Positions 8,628 to 17,907 are shown, numbered from the stretch's first letter. The stretch: 64,000 nucleotides of DNA from Vibrio sp. 10N (GCF_036245475.1 NZ_BTPM01000001.1:2170001-2234000), one strand, 5' to 3'. Notes: generated from the letters alone by a model not told the origin. Numbers and translations: made by a program.

Positions 8628-11600
8628 CTACCCCACTGCCAACTTAGCCGCTTGTTGCCACATAAAGTGCGGTACTGGCTCTTTTAACTGCCAAGTAATA
8701 CTCATCGGCTGTGAACCCGTGTGTGACACATACTCTACTTCGCCGTAATTCACAAAACCCATAGTACGGCCGTATTCATCTTTGGTTTGTTCACGCACAA
8801 ATAAAAACAGACGCTTACCAATGTATTGATGTTGGATGTATTCCAAACCACGCCCCTTGTCTGGGCGTGCACTATTTTGCGACTGCCAGTGAAAAAGATG
8901 TTCGTTAATCGCGTAATCGTGGTACATGGTGGTTGGTGAAAATTGCTTTTCATTTTTGTCTAAGGTGACAAACATCAGTTCAATATTCTGCTCTTTCAGC
9001 ACAAATACACCTTCGCGAGCTGGCGGTTGGCGCTCAAACGTGGTCGCACCAAACGCAACCAATATTTGTTCACGTGCATAGCGAGCATGCAGCCTTAATG
9101 AAACCTCAGGTAAAGCATGCATTGGCGGCTGTTCATGCTTGGTCTGTGCTAGTTGCCAATTTACAACATCCAATAACTCTGCTTTTAATTCACTAGAATT
9201 TAGTTTCGCTAAGCTCTGTTCTATGGAATCGAATCCAGATTCAGGCCCCGTTTTCTGCCAGAAATCATAATGACACATCAAAGCATGGCGGTGACTCAAA
9301 TCATCTACTGCAAAGTTGCTATGGCAAAGCTGCTTTAAGAAACTTAAATAGGCATGATCATCACAGGTCAAAATTCGATTATGGATAACCTTTTTAAGCA
9401 TCATAAGGAGATTTTCATCAAGCGTATTTTTGTTGATTTCTTCTTTGGCTTGCTGAACCAGCTGCGACCAACTCCCTCGCTTATAAAGTTCATTCAAGTC
9501 GATATGAGGATTTAGGGTTAGGAAATTCGACAGCGTTAGTGGCAGTGACGAATACTGTGGATACTGGCGGATCATTGCAACTAAACGCCTTAGGGTTAAC
9601 GAAGCTTGGCGGATATTGCTGAGTACCATTTCTTGAGTGCGCTTACTCAACTCAATGCGACAACCGAGAGGCGCGTGTGGAAATCCTTGCTTTATCTCTT
9701 CACTGATCGCTCGATGACTTTTACCCACTAACGCTCTAAGTTTATTTGCAAAATCATATTCAGGACGCGAGTTGCCAACAAAATCCAACACAGTACAGCA
9801 CTCCTTACCATCAGCCAAACGTAAGCCGCGGCCAAGCTGTTGCAAGAAAATAGTTAAGCTTTCTGTCGGCCGCAAAAACAATAACGTGTCCACTTCCGGA
9901 ATATCGACACCTTCGTTGAAGATATCAACCACACATAACACGTTAATGCTACCAGTGCGAATGGCTTGCTGCTTTTGTTGCCTCTCGTGGGAGTTATCGC
10001 TAGTCAACACATCCGCTTTAATGCCTTTCAATAGAAGCTGTTGTGTCATGTACAGCGCATGTTCTTTGCTCACACAGAAGGCCAATGCTTTCATTTTGTC
10101 TGTATCGGTGATGATCTCCTGCATACTCAGCAAAATCTTGTCCAAGCGGACTTGGTTGTGGGTGTAAAGATTGGTCAACTGAGCTATATCGTAACGCCCA
10201 CGACTCCACGCAATTTTGCGAAGGTCTGTATCATCATCAATACCAAAATACTGAAATGGGCAAAGGTGACGACGATTAATCGCTTCCGGCAAACGGATCT
10301 CAGCGGCAATCACACCACCAAAATCCGCTAGAATATCCCCACCATCATGGCGCTCTGGTGTTGCGGTAAGGCCAAGTAATATGGCAGGGGAAAAATGCTC
10401 TAGTAGTGCGCGGTAGCTTATCGCGGCAATATGGTGCACCTCATCAATCACAATGTAGTCATAATAGTCAGCGGTTAGGTTAAGCTGATCTAAATGATTG
10501 TTCAGTGTTTGGATAGAAACAAACAACTGTCGATAGTGCTCAGGCGTATTACCTCCAACCCATAGTTCGCCAAAAGTGCCATTACGCAATACGCCGCGAT
10601 ACGCGGCCCTGGCTTGCTTCAAAATTTCTTCTCGGTGCGCGACAAACAGAAACTTAGCTTGTGGCTTCTCTTTTAAAAAGCGCGCAAAGTCAAAGGCTGA
10701 GATAAGGGTTTTGCCAGTACCTGTTGCCGCAACAACCAAATTACGAAATCGCTGGTGAATACTTCGCTCAACTGCAAGTTGCTCTAGGATTTCACTTTGA
10801 TGAGGAAAAGGCGAAATATCAAAAAAATGGGTTGAACTGGTCTCGTAATCCCCCCGCTGCTGGCTCAACGATTTTTTGAGTTTTTCGCTGCTCTTTGCAT
10901 CCCCACTAAAGTGTTCGAATTCGTTGGATGCCCAATAGGTTTCAAAGGTACTCAATGACTTATTGATGATGTGTGGGATTTCTTGCGAGGTAATTTTTAA
11001 ATTCCACTCTAAACCGTTGGTTAACGCTGAATGGGAAAGATTGGAAGATCCGATATATCCGGTGTGGTAGCCGGTATTTCGCAAAAATAGGTAACTCTTT
11101 GCATGTAAACGTTCGCGCTCAGTGTTGTAACTCAGCTTCACTTCGGTATTAGGTAAACTCGCCAAATACTCAACCGCTTTAGAGTCAGTCGCCCCCATAT
11201 AAGAGGTGGTAATAATTTTTAGCTCGCGGCCGCTAGACGTAAATTCCTCTAACTCTTTACGAAAAATTCGTATCCCTGCCCACTTAATAAAGGATACCAA
11301 CCAGTAGATTTTATCCGCAGACAAGATCTCTCGCTTTAGTTCAGATTCAAGCGACAATCCAGCATTACTGCCACAAAACAGCTCGCTTTGACTTAGTCCG
11401 GTTAAAGGAAAAATTTCGTTAATATAATTTTTTAAATCGGCTGAGACGGGATTCTCTAATTCGTATAGCGCGGTAAGAATTTTGCCTTGGCTGACGAGTA
11501 AATTATCTTCGATAAAATCCTCATCTTGAATTTGCTCTTTTAACCACAGTAACAATTGGTTGGATAAAGCAATTTGATGTTGTAGGCGGTCATCACTCAC

Positions 11601-11768
11601 AGGCACAGCCCCAATGGCATACTCAAGTATGTGTGCTAGAAAACGAGATAACCAACTTGATGCTTCACTGCTATTGAGCTCACGTTCACCCACATAGAAG
11701 CGCTCTCGGTCAATTCGACTATCAATAAGCTGTGTTACTAGCTGCTCATAAATTCCAACCTGCCGCAT
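8628..11768 (-). CDS. PLD-like nuclease / SF2 helicase / DUF3427 protein
   Basis: This 1046-aa protein has three modules. At about 130-280 is a phospholipase D-type (HKD) nuclease with LHAKSYLF (H222, K224) and YIGSSNLS (238-245). At about 320-680 is a superfamily II helicase: Walker A AATGTGKT (347-354), DEVHH (441-445), LTATPER (466-472) and the arginine-finger motif QQLGRGLRL. The C-terminal region (about 720-1046) matches DUF3427, including YAINEHLFHWQSQ and HTGSQPMSITW. This COG3886/COG1061-type architecture is enriched in defence islands. The start is well supported by AAGGAGAT four bases before the ATG. Expected role: ATP-driven loading or unwinding coupled to nucleic-acid cleavage, together with the methyltransferase-HNH partner. 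The helicase motifs look intact; activity is inferred. Confidence 0.88.
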   Translation of the reverse strand: MRQVGIYEQLVTQLIDSRIDRERFYVGERELNSSEASSWLSRFLAHILEYAIGAVPVSDDRLQHQIALSNQLLLWLKEQIQDEDFIEDNLLVSQGKILTALYELENPVSADLKNYINEIFPLTGLSQSELFCGSNAGLSLESELKREILSADKIYWLVSFIKWAGIRIFRKELEEFTSSGRELKIITTSYMGATDSKAVEYLASLPNTEVKLSYNTERERLHAKSYLFLRNTGYHTGYIGSSNLSHSALTNGLEWNLKITSQEIPHIINKSLSTFETYWASNEFEHFSGDAKSSEKLKKSLSQQRGDYETSSTHFFDISPFPHQSEILEQLAVERSIHQRFRNLVVAATGTGKTLISAFDFARFLKEKPQAKFLFVAHREEILKQARAAYRGVLRNGTFGELWVGGNTPEHYRQLFVSIQTLNNHLDQLNLTADYYDYIVIDEVHHIAAISYRALLEHFSPAILLGLTATPERHDGGDILADFGGVIAAEIRLPEAINRRHLCPFQYFGIDDDTDLRKIAWSRGRYDIAQLTNLYTHNQVRLDKILLSMQEIITDTDKMKALAFCVSKEHALYMTQQLLLKGIKADVLTSDNSHERQQKQQAIRTGSINVLCVVDIFNEGVDIPEVDTLLFLRPTESLTIFLQQLGRGLRLADGKECCTVLDFVGNSRPEYDFANKLRALVGKSHRAISEEIKQGFPHAPLGCRIELSKRTQEMVLSNIRQASLTLRRLVAMIRQYPQYSSLPLTLSNFLTLNPHIDLNELYKRGSWSQLVQQAKEEINKNTLDENLLMMLKKVIHNRILTCDDHAYLSFLKQLCHSNFAVDDLSHRHALMCHYDFWQKTGPESGFDSIEQSLAKLNSSELKAELLDVVNWQLAQTKHEQPPMHALPEVSLRLHARYAREQILVAFGATTFERQPPAREGVFVLKEQNIELMFVTLDKNEKQFSPTTMYHDYAINEHLFHWQSQNSARPDKGRGLEYIQHQYIGKRLFLFVREQTKDEYGRTMGFVNYGEVEYVSHTGSQPMSITWQLKEPVPHFMWQQAAKLAVG

Positions 11769-12118
11769 TTTATCTCCTTTATCCCAATGGATTGCCCCAA
11801 AACAGCCAAAGATTGCAATGACAACGCTTAGCCAATCAAATGACTATACGCTTATACATAAGCCAAACAGCTTATCAACTGCTGGTAACCTCGCAAGTTT
11901 TTTTCCGACACGTTGCCTTATAAGTCAGACAGTTACTCAAGTAGATGACCCTAAAATGAAGATTCATTGTACCGAGTTCTTTATCTGTCATCTTAAGTTT
12001 GAGCAAAAAAAGTAATAAAAGAGTAATTACTCAACAAAGCTCACAGCATGTATGGATACATGTTAATTATCATAGCGCTCGACTTGGCTAGCATAAGCAT
12101 TAAAACGGTACTGTCAGA
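11769..12118. other. Intergenic region between divergent genes
   Basis: This 350-base AT-rich gap separates the defence-like helicase (minus) from the lipoprotein gene (plus) and must hold both promoters. A 65-codon frame at 11818-12015 has no ribosome-binding site or recognisable protein features, and I do not count it as a gene. I see no operator, repeat or att-like sequence. Confidence 0.6.
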
Positions 12119-13564
12119 ATGAATAATAGAAATAAACTTATAATCACAACATCTCTATCGATCGCAGTTGCTGCGTGCGGCGGAGGTGGTGGTTCTACCA
12201 GCGACTCACCAGCGTCTGCAACTCTAAAGGGCACGGCTATTGATGGTTACCTGACTGGGGCCACTGTATTCTTAGACGTCAACTTTGATGGCAAACTGAA
12301 TAACGGAGAACCAAGAGTTATCACTGGTGAAGATGGCTCATGGGAACTGCTAACAAGTGGAACATACGCTGAATGCTCAGAATATGTTCCGTTGGTCGTT
12401 AATGTGCCTGTGGGTGCTACTGACTCTGATTATGGCGAAGTAACAGATGCATATCAGATGACCTATCCACCAGCCTTTGCCATTGCTTCGGATCAGGAAA
12501 TCAAGAACACCACGCCTTTGACGACCGTTGTTTGGGGCACGATTCAAAAAGAACTTCATGCAGAAGGTGAAAAGCTCACCTGTGACAACATAAAGGCCAG
12601 TTATGACGTTCGTGAGCGAATAAAAGATCGTTTAAGTGAGCAGGAATTTCGCGTAGCCCAACGCTACAACGTGACCGTTGATGAGCTATACGGTGACTAT
12701 GTTAAATCAGGAGATACAAACCTTCATGCCATCGCAGCGGCGTTAGTCCCGTCGATGAAAGCGTCTTATGCCGATACCGTAGCGATTGAAGCAGATAACC
12801 CAAATGCCATTGCAGCATGGGTTGAGTACTTTAATGGCGATTGGGATGAGCGTGGTCATTTCGCTGAAGGTTGGTACAAACAGACATACCTGAACCTGGG
12901 TGATGCTGAGGGGTGGTCAACCACAACCGAGGCGGTATCAGACAATCTCAGAACCGTGTTAAATACCATCGAGTACAACTCTGGCTATCGTATTGATTTA
13001 GAAGATATCACTTACGAGTGGAGTATTTCTTTCAATGACAACGAGTCAACCAACGATTGCTCTGCAATGGAGTGGATTGAGCAAACCTCCGCTAGGGCCT
13101 ATGGGGTTCTCAACGTGTTTAGTTCAAGCGCTACCGAAGCCGATAATTGTATCAATGAAGACTGGTCAGCGCTTGCTGGCACGGTAAAACAGCAATTAAC
13201 TACGCGAGTGCAAACCGCCAATAGCAACGCGACCTCACAACACTTCTTTGCCAGCACAACAGAAACCGGTCTAGGCCATCTTGTCATGGTTAACCCAAAC
13301 TCTGTAGGCGCCAGTGAATTTGATGCCGTCAACTTCATCAGTACAGATTTTAATAACACTAATGACTATGGTGCCTATTCATGGGGGCGTATCTTGGCAG
13401 AGTACGAGCCAACCGCTGAACTGGCCCAACGTACCACATCTCACAACAAGGCAGGCCATTGGTCTCGCACTCTGACATACACGAACGGCACTTATGCTGA
13501 GCAGTGTTCTTACGACGCAGGGGCGAATTGGACAGCTAAAACGGGTGACTCTTGCGAGCCGTAA
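12119..13564 (+). CDS. Gly-tethered lipoprotein of unknown function
   Basis: The 481-aa product is a predicted lipoprotein. Its signal peptide ends in the lipobox IAVAAC, and the modified Cys is followed at once by GGGGGSTSDSP, a flexible glycine tether. Residues about 35-85 (GTAIDGYLTGATVFLDVNFDGKLNNGEP) look like a carboxypeptidase-regulatory/Ig-like fold common in Vibrio and Shewanella surface lipoproteins. The remainder has no motif that I recognise; paired cysteines near the C-terminus (EQCSYDAG, GDSCEP) could form a disulphide. The protein is probably on the outer membrane, possibly exposed. The gene stands alone and ends in a strong terminator. The start lacks a clear ribosome-binding site. 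Confidence 0.75.
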   Translation: MNNRNKLIITTSLSIAVAACGGGGGSTSDSPASATLKGTAIDGYLTGATVFLDVNFDGKLNNGEPRVITGEDGSWELLTSGTYAECSEYVPLVVNVPVGATDSDYGEVTDAYQMTYPPAFAIASDQEIKNTTPLTTVVWGTIQKELHAEGEKLTCDNIKASYDVRERIKDRLSEQEFRVAQRYNVTVDELYGDYVKSGDTNLHAIAAALVPSMKASYADTVAIEADNPNAIAAWVEYFNGDWDERGHFAEGWYKQTYLNLGDAEGWSTTTEAVSDNLRTVLNTIEYNSGYRIDLEDITYEWSISFNDNESTNDCSAMEWIEQTSARAYGVLNVFSSSATEADNCINEDWSALAGTVKQQLTTRVQTANSNATSQHFFASTTETGLGHLVMVNPNSVGASEFDAVNFISTDFNNTNDYGAYSWGRILAEYEPTAELAQRTTSHNKAGHWSRTLTYTNGTYAEQCSYDAGANWTAKTGDSCEP

Positions 13565-13585
13565 TTTAGACATTGACAAGTAGAC

Positions 13586-13613
13586 AAAAGGTGCTCACGT
13601 GAGCACCTTTTTT
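13586..13613 (+). terminator. Rho-independent terminator of the lipoprotein gene
   Basis: AAAAGGTGCTCAC and its exact reverse complement GTGAGCACCTTTT are followed by TT. It lies 22 bases after the stop codon. Confidence 0.88.
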
Positions 13614-13708
13614 GTATCAAAGGCAGTCATTCTAATCTTCTAGCTACCACGTTAACGCGCTATCAGATTACGAAATATTTTAAGGTAGTCACTCGCTTTA
13701 GAAGATCC

Positions 13709-13733
13709 TCATTTGCATGAGGATGACGGCATT
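13709..13733. repeat. Copy of a dispersed Vibrio hairpin repeat
   Basis: A short imperfect palindrome, GATCCTCATTTGCATGAGGATGACGG, sits in otherwise empty sequence between the lipoprotein terminator and the tRNA terminator. A related unit occurs inverted at about 32170-32197 (TCATCCTGATGACAATGAGGATC). Such short extragenic palindromes are scattered through Vibrio chromosomes. The role is unknown. Confidence 0.55.
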
Positions 13734-13762
13734 TTTTTGTTTTTGTTCAGGTAAATACAACG

Positions 13763-13791
13763 AAAAAGCCCCAGCATTTCTGCTGGGGCTT
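13763..13791 (-). terminator. Rho-independent terminator of tRNA-Ser
   Basis: Read on the minus strand, AAGCCCCAGCA and TGCTGGGGCTT form an 11-bp stem with a GAAA loop, followed by a T-run. It begins 7 bases after the tRNA 3' end. Confidence 0.9.
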
Positions 13792-13797
13792 AGAATG

Positions 13798-13885
13798 TGG
13801 CGGTGAGTGAGAGATTCGAACTCTCGATACGTTGCCGTATACACACTTTCCAGGCGTGCTCCTTCAGCCACTCGGACAACTCACC
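13798..13885 (-). tRNA. tRNA-Ser (anticodon GGA)
   Basis: This is an 88-nt class II tRNA with an encoded CCA end (TGG at 13798-13800 on the plus strand). The acceptor stem GGTGAG/CTCACC, a long variable arm (GTGTATACGGCAACGTATC region) and anticodon loop CTGGAAA give GGA, decoding UCC/UCU. It closely matches E. coli serW/serX. It is a single-tRNA transcription unit with its own terminator. Confidence 0.96.
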
Positions 13886-14030
13886 GTATTTTGATTTGGT
13901 TAGCGCTCTTGGCTAACGGGGTGGTAATTTAATGATTCCGTCCCGCTTGGTCAACCCTAAAAGGGAAAAAAGGTGCGCTTTTTTAATTGTTTGCTTACTT
14001 TGTGATTAATTCGATCAAATGATCGGCAAA

Positions 14031-14480
14031 TCATACGCTTTGGTAGTAGCCTGGTACGCGGAACCAACGGCGACATAAGTCTAGGAAGTAGCCGTATAGA
14101 ACGCCCATTCCGCAAGATACAACAGCATTACTCGACACGGCCGTGATGATTTGGTCTGTTGATGCGCCTACAGTAAACAAAATCGCTGCGTAGACTGGCG
14201 ATTGGAATGCGACATACGCTATCAAGTCCGAGAACGCTTTCATGCCACCTGAAGTGGAGACTTTCGCACCTTGGCGCAGTGCCCAGTCACGAAATACACC
14301 GTATGGCCATGCAATGGCAATGTTCACTGGGATCGACAACAAGCGTGACGCCAATGATTGCTCAAAGGTCATGCCAGAGACAAGCACTTCAATCAACATA
14401 CCAGATACAAAACAGAACACGACCATCGCAAAGGTGTCGGCAGCCGCGTTACGAATACAGAAAGGAGCTTTCGGTTTCAC
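14031..14480 (-). CDS. alaE: L-alanine exporter AlaE
   Basis: This 149-aa inner-membrane exporter lowers intracellular L-alanine. The sequence aligns along its length with E. coli Ala[54 protein letters not shown] and [13 protein letters not shown]. There are four hydrophobic segments. The start is a GTG at 14480, since no ATG fits the family N-terminus; the ribosome-binding site is weak. It is a monocistronic gene between the tRNA and a histidine kinase gene. In E. coli the gene is induced by alanine through Lrp; no Lrp site could be judged here. Confidence 0.93.
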   Translation of the reverse strand: MKPKAPFCIRNAAADTFAMVVFCFVSGMLIEVLVSGMTFEQSLASRLLSIPVNIAIAWPYGVFRDWALRQGAKVSTSGGMKAFSDLIAYVAFQSPVYAAILFTVGASTDQIITAVSSNAVVSCGMGVLYGYFLDLCRRWFRVPGYYQSV

Positions 14481-14863
14481 TTACAATCTCACAGGACAAT
14501 AAACTAACATAAAGTTGAATAGCAACCCATATGACTGGATATATACATTCATCCAGATTACGCCGCTATTAAATCACCATTTAACTAGTTTTACCTGCCG
14601 TATTTTTAACTCCAAGGTAAATTTATCACCAATTTCGGCATTCAAAGTAGTGGAACTCGCTATTTGTTGTAGTTTTATTACATCTATTACGCTAAACCCC
14701 TATCCGTCAGCAGGTTATCGATTTAATTTTGTAGGTTAATAACAGATTCAAGGGCGATAGAAGCTAGGTTTGCTAGCGACTATCCGTGGTTAGCTCGGGG
14801 GTGAGTGCGAGAGAGGCGCTTTATGGTAATTCCGTTACCCTGCAAGGTACCAGAACATGAAGA
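14481..14863. other. Intergenic region upstream of alaE
   Basis: This 383-base AT-rich gap should contain the alaE promoter (reading left) and the end of the kinase transcript. A compound inverted repeat (GATAG..GCTAG / CTAGC..CTATC, about 14756-14784) could end the kinase message. A 74-codon plus-strand frame here has no gene-like features. Confidence 0.5.
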
Positions 14864-17107
14864 TTATTTGGAAACGCCTAGCGAAGTGACATTGCTGTCT
14901 TTACGGCCGCTGAACTGAAACAGTTTATTGGCGAACTGGTACAGCGCATCGTCGAGAATGCGCTCATCAATCGGTTTTCCGACAATAAAGTCTGCCCCCG
15001 CGCCCATCATACGTTCGCGGGTCTCTTTGAAGACGTCGGCAGTACAACCGAAGATAAGGGTGTCTTTTTCTCGGCCTGGCATGTTACGAATGCCTGCGAT
15101 AGCTTCCACCCCATCCATAACGGGCATGTGGTTATCCATTAAAATCAGGTCGTAACTTTGTGTGGCGACTGCTTGCAGCGCTTCTTCGCCATTGACCACA
15201 GAATAAGTAATAAAGCCTTTTCGCTTCATGAAGGTTTCAATAATGATGGTATTGGTACGGTTGTCTTCCACAATCAGTGCTTTAAGGCCGCGATAATCAA
15301 GGTTGAGCTCAATTTGCACGTCCAGTGGTTTAGGTTTGCAGCTGGCCAGTCGCACCGTCACTTCAAATTCGGACCCCATGCCTTCTTGGCTCGTCAGCTT
15401 GATGTCGCCCCCCATGACAAGGGCGATCTCTTTAACAATCGCCAGCCCTAAGCCAGTACCACCAAAACGGCGAGTGGTGCTCGACTCAGCTTGTTCAAAA
15501 GGCTTGAAGATACGAGCCTGCGCTTCTGGAGGAATGCCAATACCGGTATCTTTCACACGAATGGTTAATGTGTTTCTCTCGGCACCAATTTGTTCAGACA
15601 GGTACACTTCTATTGTGCCTTGTGAGGTGAATTTCACGGCGTTATTGAGCAGGTTAAACAAAATCTGGCGCAAGCGCGCTTTGTCGCCTTGATACCAACG
15701 CTCGTCCTCGACATCGGAATAGACACTAAACTTCAACCCTTTCTCGTTACATAAGGTGTGATACACACTATGCATACTGCCGATAATAGAGTTCAATGGG
15801 AACGGGTGGCTATCGAGCTCGATGTGGCCCTGTTCAATTTTGGAGTAGTCGAGAATTTCATTCAGCAGCGACATCATGTGATCGCCAGAGTCATAAAGTG
15901 TCTTAAGGTGCTTTCTTTGCTCTACCGAGAGATCGGTTTTAAGTAGAATCTGTGCCGTGCCGAGTACACCATTCATCGGGGTGCGGATCTCGTGTGAGAG
16001 TGTGGCTAGGAACGCGGTTTTAGCTTTGGTAGAGGCTTGCGCCTTCATGCGTTCTTGATCTAGGTAGACCGTTTTTTGATTAAAACTGTCGATAAGATAG
16101 CGGATCTCATCTGGACTGCGATAGTTGATATCTATGCTGCCGCTGTGGCGTGACTCGTCGACTTCTTTGGCGATCACCGCGATCGGTTTGATCAGGTACT
16201 GATTGATGAGGTAGTAGCCAAACATCAAACAAAGCAGCATCACAGGGACAATACCTAACTCAACACTCTTTACAATGTCCGACACTTCATCGGCCACCTG
16301 CCTTCTGGCATTAACCACTTCTAGGCTCCAGTTGAAGTCTCCAAAGCTCTGTTGGCTAATGTAAATGTCGCGTTCGATACGAAAGTTGTGCTCTGTGATC
16401 ACTTGCTGGTTGGCATCGCGCACAATCGCACCGAGATCGTGTTCTCTGGCTTTGTTTTTCACAAATCCGATCAAGTTTTCCAGTGAGAGATCCACGGTCG
16501 CCACCCCAGCAAACTGGCCATTAATGTAATAAGGTGTTGATGCAGTGATCATCTGTACGTGGGTATAAGGGTCAACATAGACTTCTGACCAGCTAATGGT
16601 GTTGCTAGGGGTATCTTTTACCGAGGTATACCACGGCTCGATGTGATAACCGGCAGTTTGAGGGTTATTCCAGAGGTCAATCTTGTCGACTTCACCGCTG
16701 CTGGTGCGGTTATAGAACAGACTGGAGAGCTTTTCATTCGGGTCAATCGAATACGGCTCGGGCCAGATGCCGCCACTAACGGCAATCCCATCATTCAGCT
16801 TAAAGACTTGGCATAGTGCTCTATCCAGAGATTCGCGGTCGTCAATGGTCTCCCCCATTGCGGCGATACTTTTTAACACGCCTAGGGAGTTAAGTAGCGG
16901 CGCTGAGATCTCAGCGGCGAGGAACTCACTTCGAATATCAAGGTTCTGTTCAAGCTTGGCACGAACTGGCGATTCCACCACCCAATAGGTGATGCTACCA
17001 AAAATGGCGATAAACAGTGCCAAGTAAACCGCAAGGGCAATGATGCTCTTTTTTTTCAGCGACTCTTTGATAACCGATTTTTGCAAAGCCATAGCGGGAG
17101 AAGACAT
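14864..17107 (-). CDS. Hybrid sensor histidine kinase with dCache sensor and receiver
   Basis: This 747-aa membrane kinase has a TM helix (22-43) and a periplasmic double-Cache ligand domain (about 50-280, with WSEVYVDPYTHVQMITAS and GVATVDLSLENL). A second TM follows (285-305), then a HAMP-like linker and HisKA with H372 (ATLSHEIRTPMNG). The ATPase has N and G boxes (NNAVKF, DTGIGIPPEAQ, GTGLGLAIVKE). The C-terminal receiver has the phospho-Asp in LILMDNHMPVMDG near residue 660 and switch residues in GCTAD and VGKP. There is no Hpt domain and no adjacent response regulator, so phosphate must pass to an unlinked partner. The signal is unknown; Cache domains usually bind small organic ligands. 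Confidence 0.9.
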   Translation of the reverse strand: MSSPAMALQKSVIKESLKKKSIIALAVYLALFIAIFGSITYWVVESPVRAKLEQNLDIRSEFLAAEISAPLLNSLGVLKSIAAMGETIDDRESLDRALCQVFKLNDGIAVSGGIWPEPYSIDPNEKLSSLFYNRTSSGEVDKIDLWNNPQTAGYHIEPWYTSVKDTPSNTISWSEVYVDPYTHVQMITASTPYYINGQFAGVATVDLSLENLIGFVKNKAREHDLGAIVRDANQQVITEHNFRIERDIYISQQSFGDFNWSLEVVNARRQVADEVSDIVKSVELGIVPVMLLCLMFGYYLINQYLIKPIAVIAKEVDESRHSGSIDINYRSPDEIRYLIDSFNQKTVYLDQERMKAQASTKAKTAFLATLSHEIRTPMNGVLGTAQILLKTDLSVEQRKHLKTLYDSGDHMMSLLNEILDYSKIEQGHIELDSHPFPLNSIIGSMHSVYHTLCNEKGLKFSVYSDVEDERWYQGDKARLRQILFNLLNNAVKFTSQGTIEVYLSEQIGAERNTLTIRVKDTGIGIPPEAQARIFKPFEQAESSTTRRFGGTGLGLAIVKEIALVMGGDIKLTSQEGMGSEFEVTVRLASCKPKPLDVQIELNLDYRGLKALIVEDNRTNTIIIETFMKRKGFITYSVVNGEEALQAVATQSYDLILMDNHMPVMDGVEAIAGIRNMPGREKDTLIFGCTADVFKETRERMMGAGADFIVGKPIDERILDDALYQFANKLFQFSGRKDSNVTSLGVSK

Positions 17108-17260
17108 CCTTTCTTCGTGTTATATGAACTGTCTCTGAGCCAAGTAGCCGGATTGGCTCGTTTGTTAAGTATAGGCTCGGTGACTTAGCTATAGGTAATT
17201 GCTGCCTAGCTTGTTACTATACTCAAGATATTCTTAATTCAGCCCTAACGGTAAAGCATT

Positions 17261-17830
17261 TTGGAACTAAAAGACATACTTTCCCTTCCTGAGCTAGAAG
17301 GAAAACTACTCAATAACGCGCAAACACAAGGCTTTGTGACTTCTATGGCATCGGCTCCACACACCTTGCCACCAGAAGAATGGCTACCGTTTTTGTGGGG
17401 CGGTGAAGAAGTCGCGCCGTTTACTTCTGGCGAGCAGCTAGAAAGCTATGCACAAGCAGTCATCACACTTTGGAATCAATACCGTCCTGCCCTTTTGGAT
17501 GGCGAATGGCAGTGGCCTGAAGGCTGTGGTCTGGATGAAGAAGAGATCGTCACTCAAGAAACGAAGGATTTCTGTGAAGGCGTGTTGCAAGGCTGGCAGC
17601 TAGCCCGTGACGATTGGGAAACGTTAATGCCTGAGCAAAGCGAAGACAATGCCCTGCTTGGTGGTGTATTGCTTTCTCTGAGCATGCTTTATGATCCAGA
17701 AACTTCTATAGCGACACTGCAAGCACAAGGTATTGAAGGTCTTGAACAGTTCAATGAGATCTTTGCAGCGATGCCTGTGATGCTTTGCGGCATTACTCAA
17801 AAAGGCGCGGTATTGGCCGAGCAGCTGTAA
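17261..17830 (+). CDS. UPF0149 (YgfB/YecA-like) family protein
   Basis: This 189-aa cytoplasmic protein of the UPF0149 family carries the hallmarks TQGFVTSMASAPHTLPPEEWLPFLWGG and an acidic, Trp-rich helical core. It lacks the C-terminal zinc-binding SEC-C motif found in full-length YecA. No biochemical role is established for this subgroup. The start is a TTG at 17261: an in-frame stop at 17252-17254 excludes anything upstream, and the next ATG (17345) would remove conserved sequence. It is a single gene with a strong terminator. Confidence 0.85.
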   Translation: MELKDILSLPELEGKLLNNAQTQGFVTSMASAPHTLPPEEWLPFLWGGEEVAPFTSGEQLESYAQAVITLWNQYRPALLDGEWQWPEGCGLDEEEIVTQETKDFCEGVLQGWQLARDDWETLMPEQSEDNALLGGVLLSLSMLYDPETSIATLQAQGIEGLEQFNEIFAAMPVMLCGITQKGAVLAEQL

Positions 17831-17873
17831 GCGCGCTTTCACCCTTATTTTGCATTCGCAGATCTTTATCATT

Positions 17874-17907
17874 AGGGCTGCTACCAAGATTGGTAGCAGC
17901 CCTTTTT
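17874..17907 (+). terminator. Rho-independent terminator of the UPF0149 gene
   Basis: AGGGCTGCTACCA and TGGTAGCAGCCCT form a perfect 13-bp stem with a 4-base loop followed by TTTT. Confidence 0.9.

Noticed and set aside
8628..11768. Type I or III restriction enzyme subunit
   Set aside because: The SF2 helicase core is similar to HsdR/Res, but the N-terminal domain is PLD-type, the C-terminus is DUF3427, and no specificity or DNA-methylase subunit is present.
11818..12015. 65-codon plus-strand frame upstream of the lipoprotein gene
   Set aside because: No ribosome-binding site, no protein-like composition; it sits in the divergent promoter region.
6680..13798. Genomic island integrated at tRNA-Ser
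   Set aside because: The defence-like module lies on the 3' side of the tRNA, but there is no integrase, no second copy of the tRNA 3' end was found, and the tRNA keeps its own terminator directly behind it.
14515..14739. 74-codon plus-strand frame near alaE
   Set aside because: AT-rich intergenic sequence with no start context and no conserved features.
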